NCBI GenBank assembly: GCA_963812245.1
Contig: CAWEUK010000001.1
Span: forward strand, 62,001 to 126,000
Reading direction: 5' to 3'
DNA length: 64,000 nt
From: Salsipaludibacter sp963812245
GTDB lineage: Bacteria > Actinomycetota > Nitriliruptoria > Nitriliruptorales > Nitriliruptoraceae
Positions within the stretch are counted from its first letter, which is position 1, and every line of letters starts with the position of its first letter. Positions 8,525-18,095 of the stretch are shown in pieces. The notes under the pieces are model-generated. The model was given only the letters and a program-made list of their open reading frames with translations. It was not told where the DNA came from and did not search any database. A program made the position numbers and the translations under genes.

Positions 8525-9256
8525 TCACCGGTATTCCGGGTTGGGGAAGTCCCAGCGGGTGCCGTCGTCCCACTGGGCCCGGACGTTGCCGTGGGCCGGA
8601 ATGCCGCCATTGTCGACCAGCATGCGGGCGGTGTGCAGCAGGTTCCAGGTCATGTACGTGGTGTTGCGATTGGTGAAGTCGTTGTCGAACCCGATCGGCA
8701 CGTCGCCTTCCTCGGGCTCGTCGCCGTAGCTGGGCCCCGGGCCCACCTCCCCGATCCACCCGGCGTCGGCCTGGGGCGGCACCATGTAGCCCAGGTGCTG
8801 CAGCGCATACAGGGTGCCCATCGCCACGTGCTTCACCCCGTCCTCGTTGCCGGTGACCATCACCCCGCCCGTGCGGCCGTAGTAGCGGTACTGGCCCTTG
8901 TCGTTGGTCTGGCCGGACAGGGCGTACAGCCGCTCGATCACCTGCGATGCCACCGACGACCGCTCGCCCAGCCAGATCGGCGTGCCAAGCACCAGGATGT
9001 CGGCGGCCAGGACGCGCTCGACCAGGGCCGGCCACTCGTCGACGTCGGCGCCGTGCTCGGTCATGTCGGGCTGCACCCCCGGCGCGATGTCGTGGTCGAC
9101 CGCACGGATGGTGTCGACCGTGACCCCGTTGGCCTCCATGATCGCGATGGACTTGTCCATCAGCGTCTGGGTGTGGGAGTGCCCGGGTGAAGGTGTGAGG
9201 GTGCAATTGACGTACATGGCGGTGAGGTCGTCGTAGGTGGCGGGGGGTGTCGGCAT
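8525..9256 (-). CDS. flavodoxin-fold NAD(P)H:FMN oxidoreductase-like protein
   Basis: A 243-residue protein with the flavodoxin-like fold of NADPH-dependent FMN reductases: MYVNCTLTPSPGHSHTQTLM phosphate-binding start, ADILVLGTPIWLGERSSVASQVIERLYAL, then GGVMVTGNEDGVKHVAMGTLYALQ. These segments match the family that includes IsiB/WrbA-like reductases of unassigned substrate. ATG 9256 is preferred over an in-frame ATG at 9325 because AGGAGC lies eight bases before it and the longer form would overlap lysS. It sits 13 bp after lysS and ahead of the LOG-like gene. Confidence 0.8.
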   Translation of the reverse strand: MPTPPATYDDLTAMYVNCTLTPSPGHSHTQTLMDKSIAIMEANGVTVDTIRAVDHDIAPGVQPDMTEHGADVDEWPALVERVLAADILVLGTPIWLGERSSVASQVIERLYALSGQTNDKGQYRYYGRTGGVMVTGNEDGVKHVAMGTLYALQHLGYMVPPQADAGWIGEVGPGPSYGDEPEEGDVPIGFDNDFTNRNTTYMTWNLLHTARMLVDNGGIPAHGNVRAQWDDGTRWDFPNPEYR

Positions 9257-9269
9257 GGCGAGCTCCTGG

Positions 9270-10853
9270 TCAGGCTTCGGGACGCAGTGTCGGAAACAGG
9301 ATGACGTCGCGGATCGAGGCGGCATCGGCCACCAGCATCACCAGCCGATCCACCCCCAGTCCCAGTCCGACGGTCGGGGGCAGTCCGTGCTCCATGGCGC
9401 GCAGGTAGGCGTGGTCCACGACCATGGCCTCGTCGTCACCGGCTTCCCGGGCGACGGCCTGGGCCTCGAAGCGCGCCCGCTGGTCGTCCGGGTCGGTCAG
9501 TTCGGAGAAGCCGTTGCCGAACTCGCGGCCGGTGACGAAGACTTCGAAACGCTCGGTGACGTGCGGCTTGGCGGGGTCGCGGTGCCGGCGCGCCAGGGGC
9601 GAGATCTCGACCGGGTACTCGGTGACGAACAGCGGCTCCCACAGGTCTGGCTCGACCAGCTCCTCGAACAGCGCGTTGACGAGCCGGCCCGGGCCCCAGT
9701 CGTCCTGGACCGCGACCTCGTTGAGACGACACACCGTGCGCAACCGCTCCGGGTCGTCGTAGGACACGTCGACGCCACAGGCCTGCCTGACCAGGTCGAG
9801 CATGGGACGACGCGCGAACGGGGTCGCCACCGACACCGCACGTCCCTGGTAGGTCAGTTGGTCGCTGCCCACCGCGTCGACGGCGGCACGACGGATCAGC
9901 GCCTCGGCCAGTTCCATCCCGTCCTCGTGGTCACCGTAGGCCTGGTAGGACTCGAGCATCGTGAACTCGGGGTTGTGCCGCGTGCTCATGCCCTCGTTGC
10001 GGAAGTTGCGGTTGACCTCGAACACCCGTGCCATGCCACCGATGACAAGCCGTTTGAGGTACAGCTCCGGCGCGATGCGCAGGTACAGGTCGGTGTCCAG
10101 CGTGTTGTGGTGGGTGACGAAGGGGCGCGCGGTGGCGCCGCCCGGGATCGGATGCAGCATCGGGGTCTCGACCTCGATGAACCCGCGACCGGTCATCTCG
10201 TCGCGCAACGACTGCAGCACGGCCGAGCGCACCGCGAAGGTGCGGCGCGTGTCGGCGTTCACGATCAGGTCGAGTTCACGTTGGCGCGATCGCGTCTCGA
10301 CGTCGGCCAGGCCGTAGTACTGGTCGGGCAGCGGCCGCAGTGACTTGCCCAGGACCACCAGTCGGGACGGGCGGATCGACAACTCGCCGCGGCGGGTGGC
10401 CATGACCTCGCCGACCACCCCCAGCCAGTCCCCCACGTCGGCGACGTCGCCGAACACGGCCATGCCGTCCTCGCCCAGGGCGTTGATCTGCACGAACAGC
10501 TGGATGTCCTGGCCGTCGTCGCGGATGACACCGAAGGCGAGCTTGCCCTGGCCGCGTCGTGTCACGAGCCGACCGGCGACGGTGACTTCGGTCCCCGTCT
10601 CGACCCCAGCCTCGAGGTCGCCCCACTGGTCGCGCACCTGGGCCACGCTGTGGGTCACCGGCCACACGGGCGGATGCGGGTCGACGCCGGCGTCGCGCAT
10701 GGCCTGTGCCTTGGCCCGACGGGCGGTCATCTGCTCGGCAAGTCCGGAGGCCGAGCCACTCCCTGCCTCGGTGTCCGTGTCGGCATCGTCGATGGGCGCA
10801 GCGGCCCGGCTCGTCGCAGCCCGGGAGGCCGGTTGGGCAGGCAAGTCGGTCAT
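9270..10853 (-). CDS. lysS: lysine--tRNA ligase, class II
   Basis: A 527-residue class II lysyl-tRNA synthetase. After a ~40-residue Ala/Asp-rich leader comes an OB-fold anticodon domain (VTVAGRLVTRRGQGKLAFGVIRDDG) and the catalytic domain. Motif 2 is FRNEGMSTRHNPEFTMLE and motif 3 is GLGLGVDRLVML, with ARPFVTHHNTLD in between. It joins lysine to tRNA-Lys in the cytoplasm. The start ATG 10853 begins the leader MTDLPAQPA; an upstream in-frame extension has no similarity. It is divergent from guaB over 188 bp and heads a three-gene operon. Confidence 0.95.
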   Translation of the reverse strand: MTDLPAQPASRAATSRAAAPIDDADTDTEAGSGSASGLAEQMTARRAKAQAMRDAGVDPHPPVWPVTHSVAQVRDQWGDLEAGVETGTEVTVAGRLVTRRGQGKLAFGVIRDDGQDIQLFVQINALGEDGMAVFGDVADVGDWLGVVGEVMATRRGELSIRPSRLVVLGKSLRPLPDQYYGLADVETRSRQRELDLIVNADTRRTFAVRSAVLQSLRDEMTGRGFIEVETPMLHPIPGGATARPFVTHHNTLDTDLYLRIAPELYLKRLVIGGMARVFEVNRNFRNEGMSTRHNPEFTMLESYQAYGDHEDGMELAEALIRRAAVDAVGSDQLTYQGRAVSVATPFARRPMLDLVRQACGVDVSYDDPERLRTVCRLNEVAVQDDWGPGRLVNALFEELVEPDLWEPLFVTEYPVEISPLARRHRDPAKPHVTERFEVFVTGREFGNGFSELTDPDDQRARFEAQAVAREAGDDEAMVVDHAYLRAMEHGLPPTVGLGLGVDRLVMLVADAASIRDVILFPTLRPEA

Positions 10854-11041
10854 GGGACACGTCCGGTGGGAGGTTGCGGGCCAGCACGGTAGTGCGGGCG
10901 TCGCCACGTCGTCTCCGGCGAGGCCATCGCGTACCCTGCGGACACGAAGACGCCGAGAGTCTGGCTGCAGTCGACGTCGGGACACCACCGACCGGGCCAC
11001 TCTCGGCATTGTCACACCCGCCGCCGGCACAAGGGCTGCAC

Positions 11042-12508
11042 GTGAACAAGGTCATCGGCACCGCCTTCTCCTACGACGACGTCCTGCTGGTGCCCCGGCG
11101 CTCGGCGGTCCTGCCCGACCAGGTTGACACCTCCACCCACTTCACTCCCGGGATCCGCATCGCCATCCCGGTCGTGTCCGCCGCCATGGACACCGTGACC
11201 GAGGCCCGCATGGCGATCGGCCTGGCTCGCCAGGGCGGCATCGGCGTCATCCACAAGCGCCAGTCCATCGACGCCCAGGCCACGATGGTCCGCCAGGTCA
11301 AGCGCTCCGAGTCCGGCACGATCACGGATCCCGTCACCGTCACGACCCAGGCCACGCTCCAGGAGGCCGAGGACCTGATGGCGCACTACCGGATCTCGGG
11401 TGTCCCGGTGGTCAATCGCGACGGCACGCTGGCCGGCATCATCACCAATCGTGACCTCCGATTCGAGACGGACTACTCCCAGCCGGTCACCAATCGCATG
11501 ACAGCCACCAACCTCGTGACCGCCCGGGTCGGCACCGACCTGTCAGAGGCACGCGAGACCCTGCGGGAACACCGCATCGAGAAGTTGCTGTTGGTCGACG
11601 CCGACAACCGGCTGGCCGGCCTGATCACCATCAAGGACCTGCAGAAGGCGATCGACTACCCAACCGCCACCAAGGACGCCCAGGGCCGGCTGCGCACGGC
11701 CGCTGCGATCGGGGTGTCGCCTGACCTCATGGATCGCGCTGACGCCCTGGTCGAGGCAGGCGTGGATGCGTTGGTCCTGGACTCGGCCCATGGCCACTCC
11801 GAGGGCATCATGCAGGCCCTGGTGAAGGTCAAGGAGGAGTTCGACATCGAGGTCGTGGCCGGCAACGTGGCAACGGCGTCGGGCACCCTGGACCTGATCG
11901 AACGGGGGGCCGACGCAGTCAAGGTCGGCATCGGCCCGGGGTCGATCTGCACGACCCGGATCGTCACCGGGGTCGGCGTGCCGCAGTTGTCGGCAGTGCT
12001 CGAATGCGCCGAGGCTGCCAGCGACGCCGGCGTCCCGGTCATCGCCGACGGTGGCATCAAGCAGACCGGCGACGTCGCCAAGGCGCTGGCTGCCGGCGGT
12101 GGCACCGCCATGGTCGGGTCGATGCTGGCCGGCACCTACGAGGCCCCGGGCGACGAGATCCTGCGTGAGGGACGACGCTTCAAGACCTACCGGGGCATGG
12201 GGTCACTGGGCGCGATGACCGGCGAGTCGTCTTCGGCGGATCGCTACTTCCAGGATGCCAGTGCCGGTGGGAAGCTGGTCCCGGAGGGCGTCGAGGGGAT
12301 GGTGCCCTACCGCGGCCCGATGGCCGACATCGTGCACCAGGTGATCGGCGGCGTGCGATCTGCCATGGGCTACTGCGGAGCACCCGACATGGTGACGTTC
12401 CGGACCAAGACGCAGTTCAACCGCATCACCGCGGCAGCCCTGCGAGAGTCGCACCCCCACGACATCCGGATCACCCGCGAGGCCCCCAACTACACCGTCC
12501 TCGACTAG
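11042..12508 (+). CDS. guaB: inosine-5'-monophosphate dehydrogenase
   Basis: A 488-residue IMPDH that oxidises IMP to XMP, the committed step to GMP. It has TFSYDDVLLVP-like start (GTAFSYDDVLLVPRRS), two CBS domains between ~90 and 205, the phosphate loop VGIGPGSICTTR with catalytic Cys303, and C-terminal YRGMGSLGAM. The start is GTG 11042, placed by homology and by AAGGG seven bases upstream. The frame continues far upstream without similarity. The purine pathway genes purM/F/L/Q/S lie 5.6-15 kb away. Confidence 0.96.
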   Translation: MNKVIGTAFSYDDVLLVPRRSAVLPDQVDTSTHFTPGIRIAIPVVSAAMDTVTEARMAIGLARQGGIGVIHKRQSIDAQATMVRQVKRSESGTITDPVTVTTQATLQEAEDLMAHYRISGVPVVNRDGTLAGIITNRDLRFETDYSQPVTNRMTATNLVTARVGTDLSEARETLREHRIEKLLLVDADNRLAGLITIKDLQKAIDYPTATKDAQGRLRTAAAIGVSPDLMDRADALVEAGVDALVLDSAHGHSEGIMQALVKVKEEFDIEVVAGNVATASGTLDLIERGADAVKVGIGPGSICTTRIVTGVGVPQLSAVLECAEAASDAGVPVIADGGIKQTGDVAKALAAGGGTAMVGSMLAGTYEAPGDEILREGRRFKTYRGMGSLGAMTGESSSADRYFQDASAGGKLVPEGVEGMVPYRGPMADIVHQVIGGVRSAMGYCGAPDMVTFRTKTQFNRITAAALRESHPHDIRITREAPNYTVLD

Positions 12509-12588
12509 CAGCCGTCCGGGCGCTGCAGTCCCGTGCCGCACACAGTCGCGTGGCCCACCGGGTCCGAGCCACCACAGGAGCGGCACGC

Positions 12589-13143
12589 ATGCTCGAAGCC
12601 GTCCTCACCGCCTTCGGCCTGGTCTTCATCGCCGAGTTGGGCGACAAGACCCAGTTGGTCGTCCTCACGATGGGGTCGGGTCGACGCCTGGGCCCGACCC
12701 TCGCGGGCCTGCTGGCAACCATCGCGCTGCTGCAGGGCATCGCCGTCGGCATGGGCAGCCTGCTCGCCCGGTACGCCTCCCCACGCACCCTGGGCATCGC
12801 GTCCGGGGTCCTGTTCATCGGCTTCGCCGCGTGGACGTGGTGGTCGACCGACGACGATGACGACGACGCGGGACCGCCCGGCTCGATGCTGGCGTTCCTG
12901 GGCGCATTCTTCCTGGCCGAACTCGGTGACAAGTCGAGCCTGGCGACGGCCGTGCTGGCCACCACCAACAACGCGCTCGGGACCTGGGTCGGCGCCACCC
13001 TGGGCTTCTTCGGCGCAACCCTGCTCAGCCTGGCCGCGGGCAACTGGCTGCGCACCCGGGTCAGGGCCGTGACGCTGCAGCGGATCGGGGCGGTCGCGTT
13101 CCTGGTCGCCGGCATCGCGACACTCGTGGCGGCCCTGGCCTGA
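12589..13143 (+). CDS. GDT1/TMEM165 family (UPF0016) divalent cation transporter
   Basis: A 184-residue inner-membrane protein with about six hydrophobic segments and two inverted copies of the family's ion-binding motif: FIAELGDKTQLVVL near residue 15 and FLAELGDKSSLATAVL near 105. An acidic loop of consecutive Asp residues (STDDDDDDAG) separates the halves. Family members move Mn2+ or Ca2+, usually in exchange for protons. The second motif has Ser-Ser in place of Thr-Gln. ATG 12589 has AGGAG nine bases upstream. Confidence 0.88.
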   Translation: MLEAVLTAFGLVFIAELGDKTQLVVLTMGSGRRLGPTLAGLLATIALLQGIAVGMGSLLARYASPRTLGIASGVLFIGFAAWTWWSTDDDDDDAGPPGSMLAFLGAFFLAELGDKSSLATAVLATTNNALGTWVGATLGFFGATLLSLAAGNWLRTRVRAVTLQRIGAVAFLVAGIATLVAALA

Positions 13144-13231
13144 GGGTGCGCCGCCCGGCGAGCGCGGAGGCCAACGCAGCTGGCGACTGCCCCGGGCGAC
13201 TCCCCCGGGCCACCGTCACCCCAACACCGGT

Positions 13232-14701
13232 TCAGCCGGTGGGACTCGCGGACGGGGCGGGACTGACCGACGAGGTCGGATCGTCGCTCACGACCTCGGC
13301 CGGGGCGTCCTCACCGGCCGGGACCTCGACCTGTACGCCGGGCGGCAGCCCATCCATGACCCCGCTGATGAGGCTCTCGAGACCCCAGTCGACGCCCCCG
13401 AAGTCGCTGGTGAACCCCAGTCGCACGACGACCGTGTCCAGGGACGGGATGACCACCACCTGCTGGCCCTCGTTGCCGCTGGCCCAGTAGGCATCGCCCG
13501 GCACGTCGGGCATCCGCACCTCGCCGGTGGCATCGGTGTTGAGCCACCAGTGGGCGCCGTAGGGATTCTCGGTCTCCAGGGTCACGGGATCGGTCGTGAA
13601 CTGGATCCAGTCCTCCGGCAGGAGTTGCGTACCGTCCCAGGCCCCGCCCTGGAGGAACCACTGGCCGAACCGGGCCCAGTCCCGTGCAGTCGCGTACGGG
13701 AACGACGAGCACACCAGTCCGCCGCTGTCGTCCGCCTCCATGACGGCACTGTCCATGCCCAGCGGATCGAACACGAGCGCACGTGCCATCTCCACCTGCA
13801 TGCCAGAGGCCTGGTGGGCGACGTCGCACACGATGTTGGAGGTGCCCGACGAGTAGGACCAGTAGGTGCCCGGGTTGGCCTCCAGTGGCTTGGCCGCGGC
13901 GAAGTCCGCCGTCGACCCCGGCGTGAACAGCATGTTGGTGGCATCCGTGTTGGGGTCGTAGTCCTCGTCGAACGCCAGTCCCGACTCCATGCGAAGCAAC
14001 TGGGCGAGTTGGATCGTGGCTCGTTCGTCATCGGCCCACTCGGCCAGCAGGTCGTCGGCATTGACGTTCAGGTCGCCCGTGCTGACGAGTCGTCCGACGA
14101 TCGCGTTCGCGATCGACTTGCCCATCGACCACCCCAGCAACGGGGTGTCCGCATCGAATCCCGGCGCGTACTGCTCGGCGACGACCTGTCCGTCGTGGAC
14201 CACGACGACGGCGCGCGTGTTCTTCTGCCCGTCGGGGTTGTCCTCGGCGAACGCGCCCTGCACGGCCAGGTCGATCGCGGCGCCATTGACGCCGGTCGCG
14301 TCGCGTGCAGCATCGACGTCCACGTCGGTGCCCGCGGGCCACGGCTGGTCGGCAGGCAGTGGGTCCGCCGGCTGCACCGGCGCGAACCCCGGGTCCTGGT
14401 CGGCGAGCGTGCACCCCACGCCCGGCGTGTACCAGGAGGTCGAATCCCACAGTCCCAACAACGACGTCGTCACAGAGTCCTGGTCGACCGAGGTGCGCAG
14501 GAACGGCACCAGCGGGTTGGCGGGCAGGTCTGCACTGGCCGACTCGACACTGCGACCGGCAAGCAGTGCACCGCCACACGTGATCTGGGCCGCGTAGCCC
14601 GTGGCGACGGGGGCGATCGGTCGCAGGTACAGGCCTGCCCCCACCACGACGACCAGCACGACCACGCCCACGGTGGTGACGGTCTTGCCGACTCGCTGCA
14701 T
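13232..14701 (-). CDS. membrane-anchored serine hydrolase, beta-lactamase/class C-like
   Basis: A 489-residue protein with an N-terminal signal anchor (VTTVGVVVLVVVVGAGLYL, ~residues 7-25) and an extracellular beta-lactamase-fold domain. Catalytic SMGK gives Ser192 and Lys195, YSSGTSN supplies the Tyr motif, and HWWLNTDATG… with YWASGNEGQQVVVIP carries the third element. Such proteins act as esterases, peptidases or D-aminopeptidases; resistance cannot be inferred. A Ser/Pro/Ala-rich tail ends the protein. ATG 14701 has AGGAG eight bases upstream. It converges on the GDT1 gene. Confidence 0.85.
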   Translation of the reverse strand: MQRVGKTVTTVGVVVLVVVVGAGLYLRPIAPVATGYAAQITCGGALLAGRSVESASADLPANPLVPFLRTSVDQDSVTTSLLGLWDSTSWYTPGVGCTLADQDPGFAPVQPADPLPADQPWPAGTDVDVDAARDATGVNGAAIDLAVQGAFAEDNPDGQKNTRAVVVVHDGQVVAEQYAPGFDADTPLLGWSMGKSIANAIVGRLVSTGDLNVNADDLLAEWADDERATIQLAQLLRMESGLAFDEDYDPNTDATNMLFTPGSTADFAAAKPLEANPGTYWSYSSGTSNIVCDVAHQASGMQVEMARALVFDPLGMDSAVMEADDSGGLVCSSFPYATARDWARFGQWFLQGGAWDGTQLLPEDWIQFTTDPVTLETENPYGAHWWLNTDATGEVRMPDVPGDAYWASGNEGQQVVVIPSLDTVVVRLGFTSDFGGVDWGLESLISGVMDGLPPGVQVEVPAGEDAPAEVVSDDPTSSVSPAPSASPTG

Positions 14702-14921
14702 CGGGGTCTCCTCGCACATGCACGATGGGTGCCGCGCGGAACTCTCGCGGCGGCCCCCGGCGACCGGCGGCACGCCGCGCCGAGCGAGACCCTACCGGCG
14801 ACAACAGCCGCGGTCGCCTCGTAGCCTGCAGGAGCGGCGGTCATGGCGCGCCCGGCGATCCCGGGCCGCATCGACGGACCCACGGCGATCCCATCCCCGG
14901 ATCGGGGAGGAAGGCAGATCC

Positions 14922-15986
14922 ATGCAGGTGTTCGAACGCTTCCGCGGCCACGAGCAGGTCGTGTTCGGCCACGACGAACCGACCGGCCTGCGGTGCATCA
15001 TCGCGATCCACTCGACGGCGCTGGGTCCGGCGCTGGGCGGGACGCGCTTCCGCGCCTACGCCAGCGACGACGACGCCCTGGCCGACGTGCTGGCGCTGTC
15101 GGAAGCCATGTCGTACAAGAACGCCACGGCGGGACTGGACCACGGCGGCGGCAAGGCCGTGATCATCGGGGATCCTGCCACCACCAAGACCGAGGCGCTG
15201 CTGCGTGCCTACGGCCGCATGATCGCATCCCTTGGCGGCCGCTACATCAGCGCCTGCGACGTGGGGACCGGACCTGCCGACATGGTCGCGATCCGCCGCG
15301 AGACCCGCTGGGTGACGGGCCTGCCACCTGCGGCGGGCGGCTCCGGGGACTCCGGGGTGCTGACGGCGTTCGGCGTCGAGGTGGGGATGAAGGCGGCGGC
15401 CCGACATCGGTGGGGCAGCCCGGATCTGTCGACGCGTCACGTCGTGGTCCAGGGACTGGGCAAGGTGGGCTCCCGACTGGCCGCCAGCCTGCTGGACCAG
15501 GGAGCGACCGTGACGGTTGCCGACATCTCCGAGGATGCCGTGGCGGCCGCGGTGGCGGCCGGCGCCACCGCGGTCCCCGTCGACGAGGTGGTGGGCGTCA
15601 CCGCCGACATCCTGTCGCCCAACGCCCTGGGTGGCGTGCTGGACGCCGACACCGTGGCGGCCCTGGACGTCGAGGTCGTCTGTGGTGGGGCCAACAACCA
15701 GTTGACCGAACCCGACGTGGCAGACCAACTGGCCCAGCGAGGCATCCTGTATGCCCCCGACTACGTGGTCAACGCCGGCGGTGTCATCGCCGTGAGCGAC
15801 GAACTCCATCCCCACGGGCACTCCCCGCAGCGCTGCCGGGAGCGTGCCGAGGGCATCGCCGACACCCTGGACGCGGTCTTCACCACCGCCGAGGCAGAGG
15901 GCGTGTCGACCGAGGTCGCCGCTCGCCGGGTCGCCACGGCCCGCATGGACGCCGTCGGCAGACTCCGGGGCTTCCTGCTCCCGTGA
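14922..15986 (+). CDS. Leu/Val/Phe-type amino acid dehydrogenase
   Basis: A 354-residue NAD-dependent amino-acid dehydrogenase. It has the N-terminal domain GLRCIIAIHSTALGPALGGTRF, catalytic Lys in MSYKNATAGLDHGGGKAVI (Lys66, Lys78), and a Rossmann domain with VVQGLGKVGSRLAASLLDQG, and CGGANNQL. Length and motifs fit leucine, valine or phenylalanine dehydrogenases, which reversibly deaminate branched or aromatic amino acids; specificity is not decidable. ATG 14922 is preceded by GGGAGGAAGG. It stands alone, divergent from the serine hydrolase and convergent with phoU-like. Confidence 0.88.
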   Translation: MQVFERFRGHEQVVFGHDEPTGLRCIIAIHSTALGPALGGTRFRAYASDDDALADVLALSEAMSYKNATAGLDHGGGKAVIIGDPATTKTEALLRAYGRMIASLGGRYISACDVGTGPADMVAIRRETRWVTGLPPAAGGSGDSGVLTAFGVEVGMKAAARHRWGSPDLSTRHVVVQGLGKVGSRLAASLLDQGATVTVADISEDAVAAAVAAGATAVPVDEVVGVTADILSPNALGGVLDADTVAALDVEVVCGGANNQLTEPDVADQLAQRGILYAPDYVVNAGGVIAVSDELHPHGHSPQRCRERAEGIADTLDAVFTTAEAEGVSTEVAARRVATARMDAVGRLRGFLLP

Positions 15987-16052
15987 CGCGACCGTGCTGA
16001 CGCGGCGGTCGCCCGCAGACGCAGACACCCGACCCGCGCGCAGGCAGGCCGT

Positions 16053-16742
16053 CTACGCGAACCCCTCCACCGGTGGTTCGCCCTCGCGGTCGTCCTCGTC
16101 GAAGTAGTCGAGGCGATCCACCGGCATGACCACGGCCGACAGCAGGTTCGTGGTGTGTGCCACGACCCGCTTGAGGTAGCGATACATCAGGGCCCGGGGG
16201 ACGGCAACGTGGCCCGGACGGTCCGACTGCACCCCGGCCTTCACGCCCCTGTTGCACATGTCCAACAGGTCCTCGCACGTCGCCAGCACGGCCCGCGCCT
16301 GCTCGGCGTCGCGATCGTGGAATGCCTCGGCCGCCCGTGGCAGGACATCCACCGCGGCGTCGTAGTCGGCGAGCAACTGGTCGCGATCGGCCACGTCGGA
16401 GAAGTCGACGCCCATCCACGCCAGGTCCATCAGGTTCTTGGCGTAGTCACCGATGCGTTCGACGTCCTTGACGATGCTCATGTAGGTCAACAGCGCCGGC
16501 GAATCGGCGGCTCCCACGACCGCGCTGTGGATGACCAGCAGGCGCCGCACCTCCTGTTCACCGAGGTTGACCCGCCGGTCCGTCTCGCGGAGGCGGTCAC
16601 GTTCCTCCTTGACCTCGGCACCCTCGAACAGGGCTGTGCGTGCCAGGCCGAGCGATGTCGAGTCATCGGCCAACATCGTGGCCAGATGCGCCTCGACGTT
16701 GTCGAGGCCGTCGGTCTCCGACCGAGATCCGAACAGTGCCAT
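16053..16742 (-). CDS. PhoU-like phosphate homeostasis protein
   Basis: A 229-residue helical protein whose pattern (ETDRRVNLGEQEVRRLLVIHSAV…LTYMSIVKDVERIGDYAKNLMDLA) is that of one PhoU repeat with its conserved E-x-x-x-D/ER-IGD metal-binding motif. A second, weaker helical half follows and ends near VAHTTNLLSAVVMPVDRLDYFDEDD. It lies 71 bp after the Na/Pi cotransporter on the same strand. PhoU-like domains are often attached to or beside these transporters, so it probably regulates phosphate uptake. The ATG at 16742 is the only sensible start. Confidence 0.8.
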   Translation of the reverse strand: MALFGSRSETDGLDNVEAHLATMLADDSTSLGLARTALFEGAEVKEERDRLRETDRRVNLGEQEVRRLLVIHSAVVGAADSPALLTYMSIVKDVERIGDYAKNLMDLAWMGVDFSDVADRDQLLADYDAAVDVLPRAAEAFHDRDAEQARAVLATCEDLLDMCNRGVKAGVQSDRPGHVAVPRALMYRYLKRVVAHTTNLLSAVVMPVDRLDYFDEDDREGEPPVEGFA

Positions 16743-16813
16743 GATCGTGCCTTTCGATGGCTGGGTGCTGCTGTGTCAGTGTCGCCCAAGGCTCGCGGAC
16801 ATGCACGTGCCCA

Positions 16814-17968
16814 TCAGAACACCACCAGTCCCACGATCGGCAGGACCACGAACAACCCGATGATGTAGGCCACGATCATCGACCGATGGTCGACCGCCTG
16901 CGCGGCGATCCAGGTCGCGATCGCCAACGGGATGCGGCGGATCACCGCGAACGGATAGATGATCAGGATGCCGGTCACGTTGAACAGGGTGTGGACAAGT
17001 GCGATCACCAGGCCGGCCGACGACGCGACGGCCAACGATGCCAGCAGCGCCGTCATGGTCGTGCCGACGTTGGCGCCCAGGGTGATCGGGAAGGCGTTGG
17101 CGAGGGTCAGGACACCCGCGCCCAGCAGCGGGACCAGGATCGACGTCGTGATCGAACTGGACTGGACCAGGACGGTCACCACCAGGCCCACGACGATGCC
17201 GATGAAGCCCCCGCCACGGCCGATGACGTCGTTCATCGCCATCTCGACCCGTCGGGCGACGAGTTTGCGCATGTTCTTGGTGATGAAGGTGAGGCAGGCG
17301 AAGATCGTCGCCAGGGCCACGACGACCAACAGGATCGCGAGTGCCGGCCCCGACAGGAACTGACCGAGGAACTCGGTCACCGCGTCGGCCGGGGCACCCA
17401 CCGCCTTCTTGACCGGGCTGGACGCGCTGCCACCCCGGATCCCCATGTTGACCAGGACGTCGGCAAGGGCCGTGGCCGCCCCCGACAGGATGCCGGTGGC
17501 CAACTCGAGCGGCAGCAGCAGCATCACCGCCATGACGTTGAACACGTCGTGCACGGTCGCGCCGGCGAAGGCCCGTCTGAACTCGTCTGGCCGACGCACG
17601 TGGCCCAACGATGCCAGTGTGTTTGTCACCGTGGTGCCGATGTTGGCACCCATCACCATGGGCACGGCTGCATCGACTGACAGCGTCCCGGCACCGACCA
17701 GTCCCACGATCGTCGCCGTCGAGACCGAGGATGACTGGACGAGCACGGTCGTGAGGATGCCGGCACACAGCCCGGCGATCGGGTTGCTGACGGACTCGAT
17801 CAGCCCGTCCTGGAAGCCCGACCCGAAGGTCTCGATGCCCGACTCGAGCAGTGACACCCCGACCAGGAACCCGTACAGCAGGATGCCGACGAAGACCCCG
17901 CGCAGCCACGTGGGGGGACCGGGATCGGCATGCTGCATCGCCGGTGAGGCGCTGGGGGCGTCGGTCAC
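16814..17968 (-). CDS. Na+/phosphate cotransporter family protein (NptA-like)
   Basis: A 384-residue inner-membrane protein with two inverted Na/Pi-cotransporter repeats. Each carries the QSSS signature: GILTTVLVQSSSVSTATIVG near residue 75 and GLVVTVLVQSSSITTSILVP near 255, each followed by a GANIGTT / GANVGTT loop. Eight or more hydrophobic segments are evident. It should import phosphate with sodium. The start is taken as GTG 17968 (TDAPSASP…) with no strong ribosome site. The phoU-like gene follows directly, while purM lies upstream behind a hairpin. Confidence 0.9.
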   Translation of the reverse strand: MTDAPSASPAMQHADPGPPTWLRGVFVGILLYGFLVGVSLLESGIETFGSGFQDGLIESVSNPIAGLCAGILTTVLVQSSSVSTATIVGLVGAGTLSVDAAVPMVMGANIGTTVTNTLASLGHVRRPDEFRRAFAGATVHDVFNVMAVMLLLPLELATGILSGAATALADVLVNMGIRGGSASSPVKKAVGAPADAVTEFLGQFLSGPALAILLVVVALATIFACLTFITKNMRKLVARRVEMAMNDVIGRGGGFIGIVVGLVVTVLVQSSSITTSILVPLLGAGVLTLANAFPITLGANVGTTMTALLASLAVASSAGLVIALVHTLFNVTGILIIYPFAVIRRIPLAIATWIAAQAVDHRSMIVAYIIGLFVVLPIVGLVVF

Positions 17969-18010
17969 GTCAAGCCGGTCGACCGTGGGAGGGTGCGGTG
18001 CATCCTAGGG

Positions 18011-18026
18011 GCCCGGACATCCGGGC
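18011..18026 (-). terminator. short hairpin after purM
   Basis: GCCCGG-ACAT-CCGGGC is a perfect 6-bp stem with a 4-base loop, 70 bp beyond the purM stop. No T-run follows, so termination would be weak. It also marks the gap between purM and the Na/Pi transporter gene. Confidence 0.4.
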
Positions 18027-18095
18027 GTGGCCAACCACGGCGACCGAACCGCGCCGCACGACCCGCCACGTGGGTCGGCATCGGGACGTGACGAG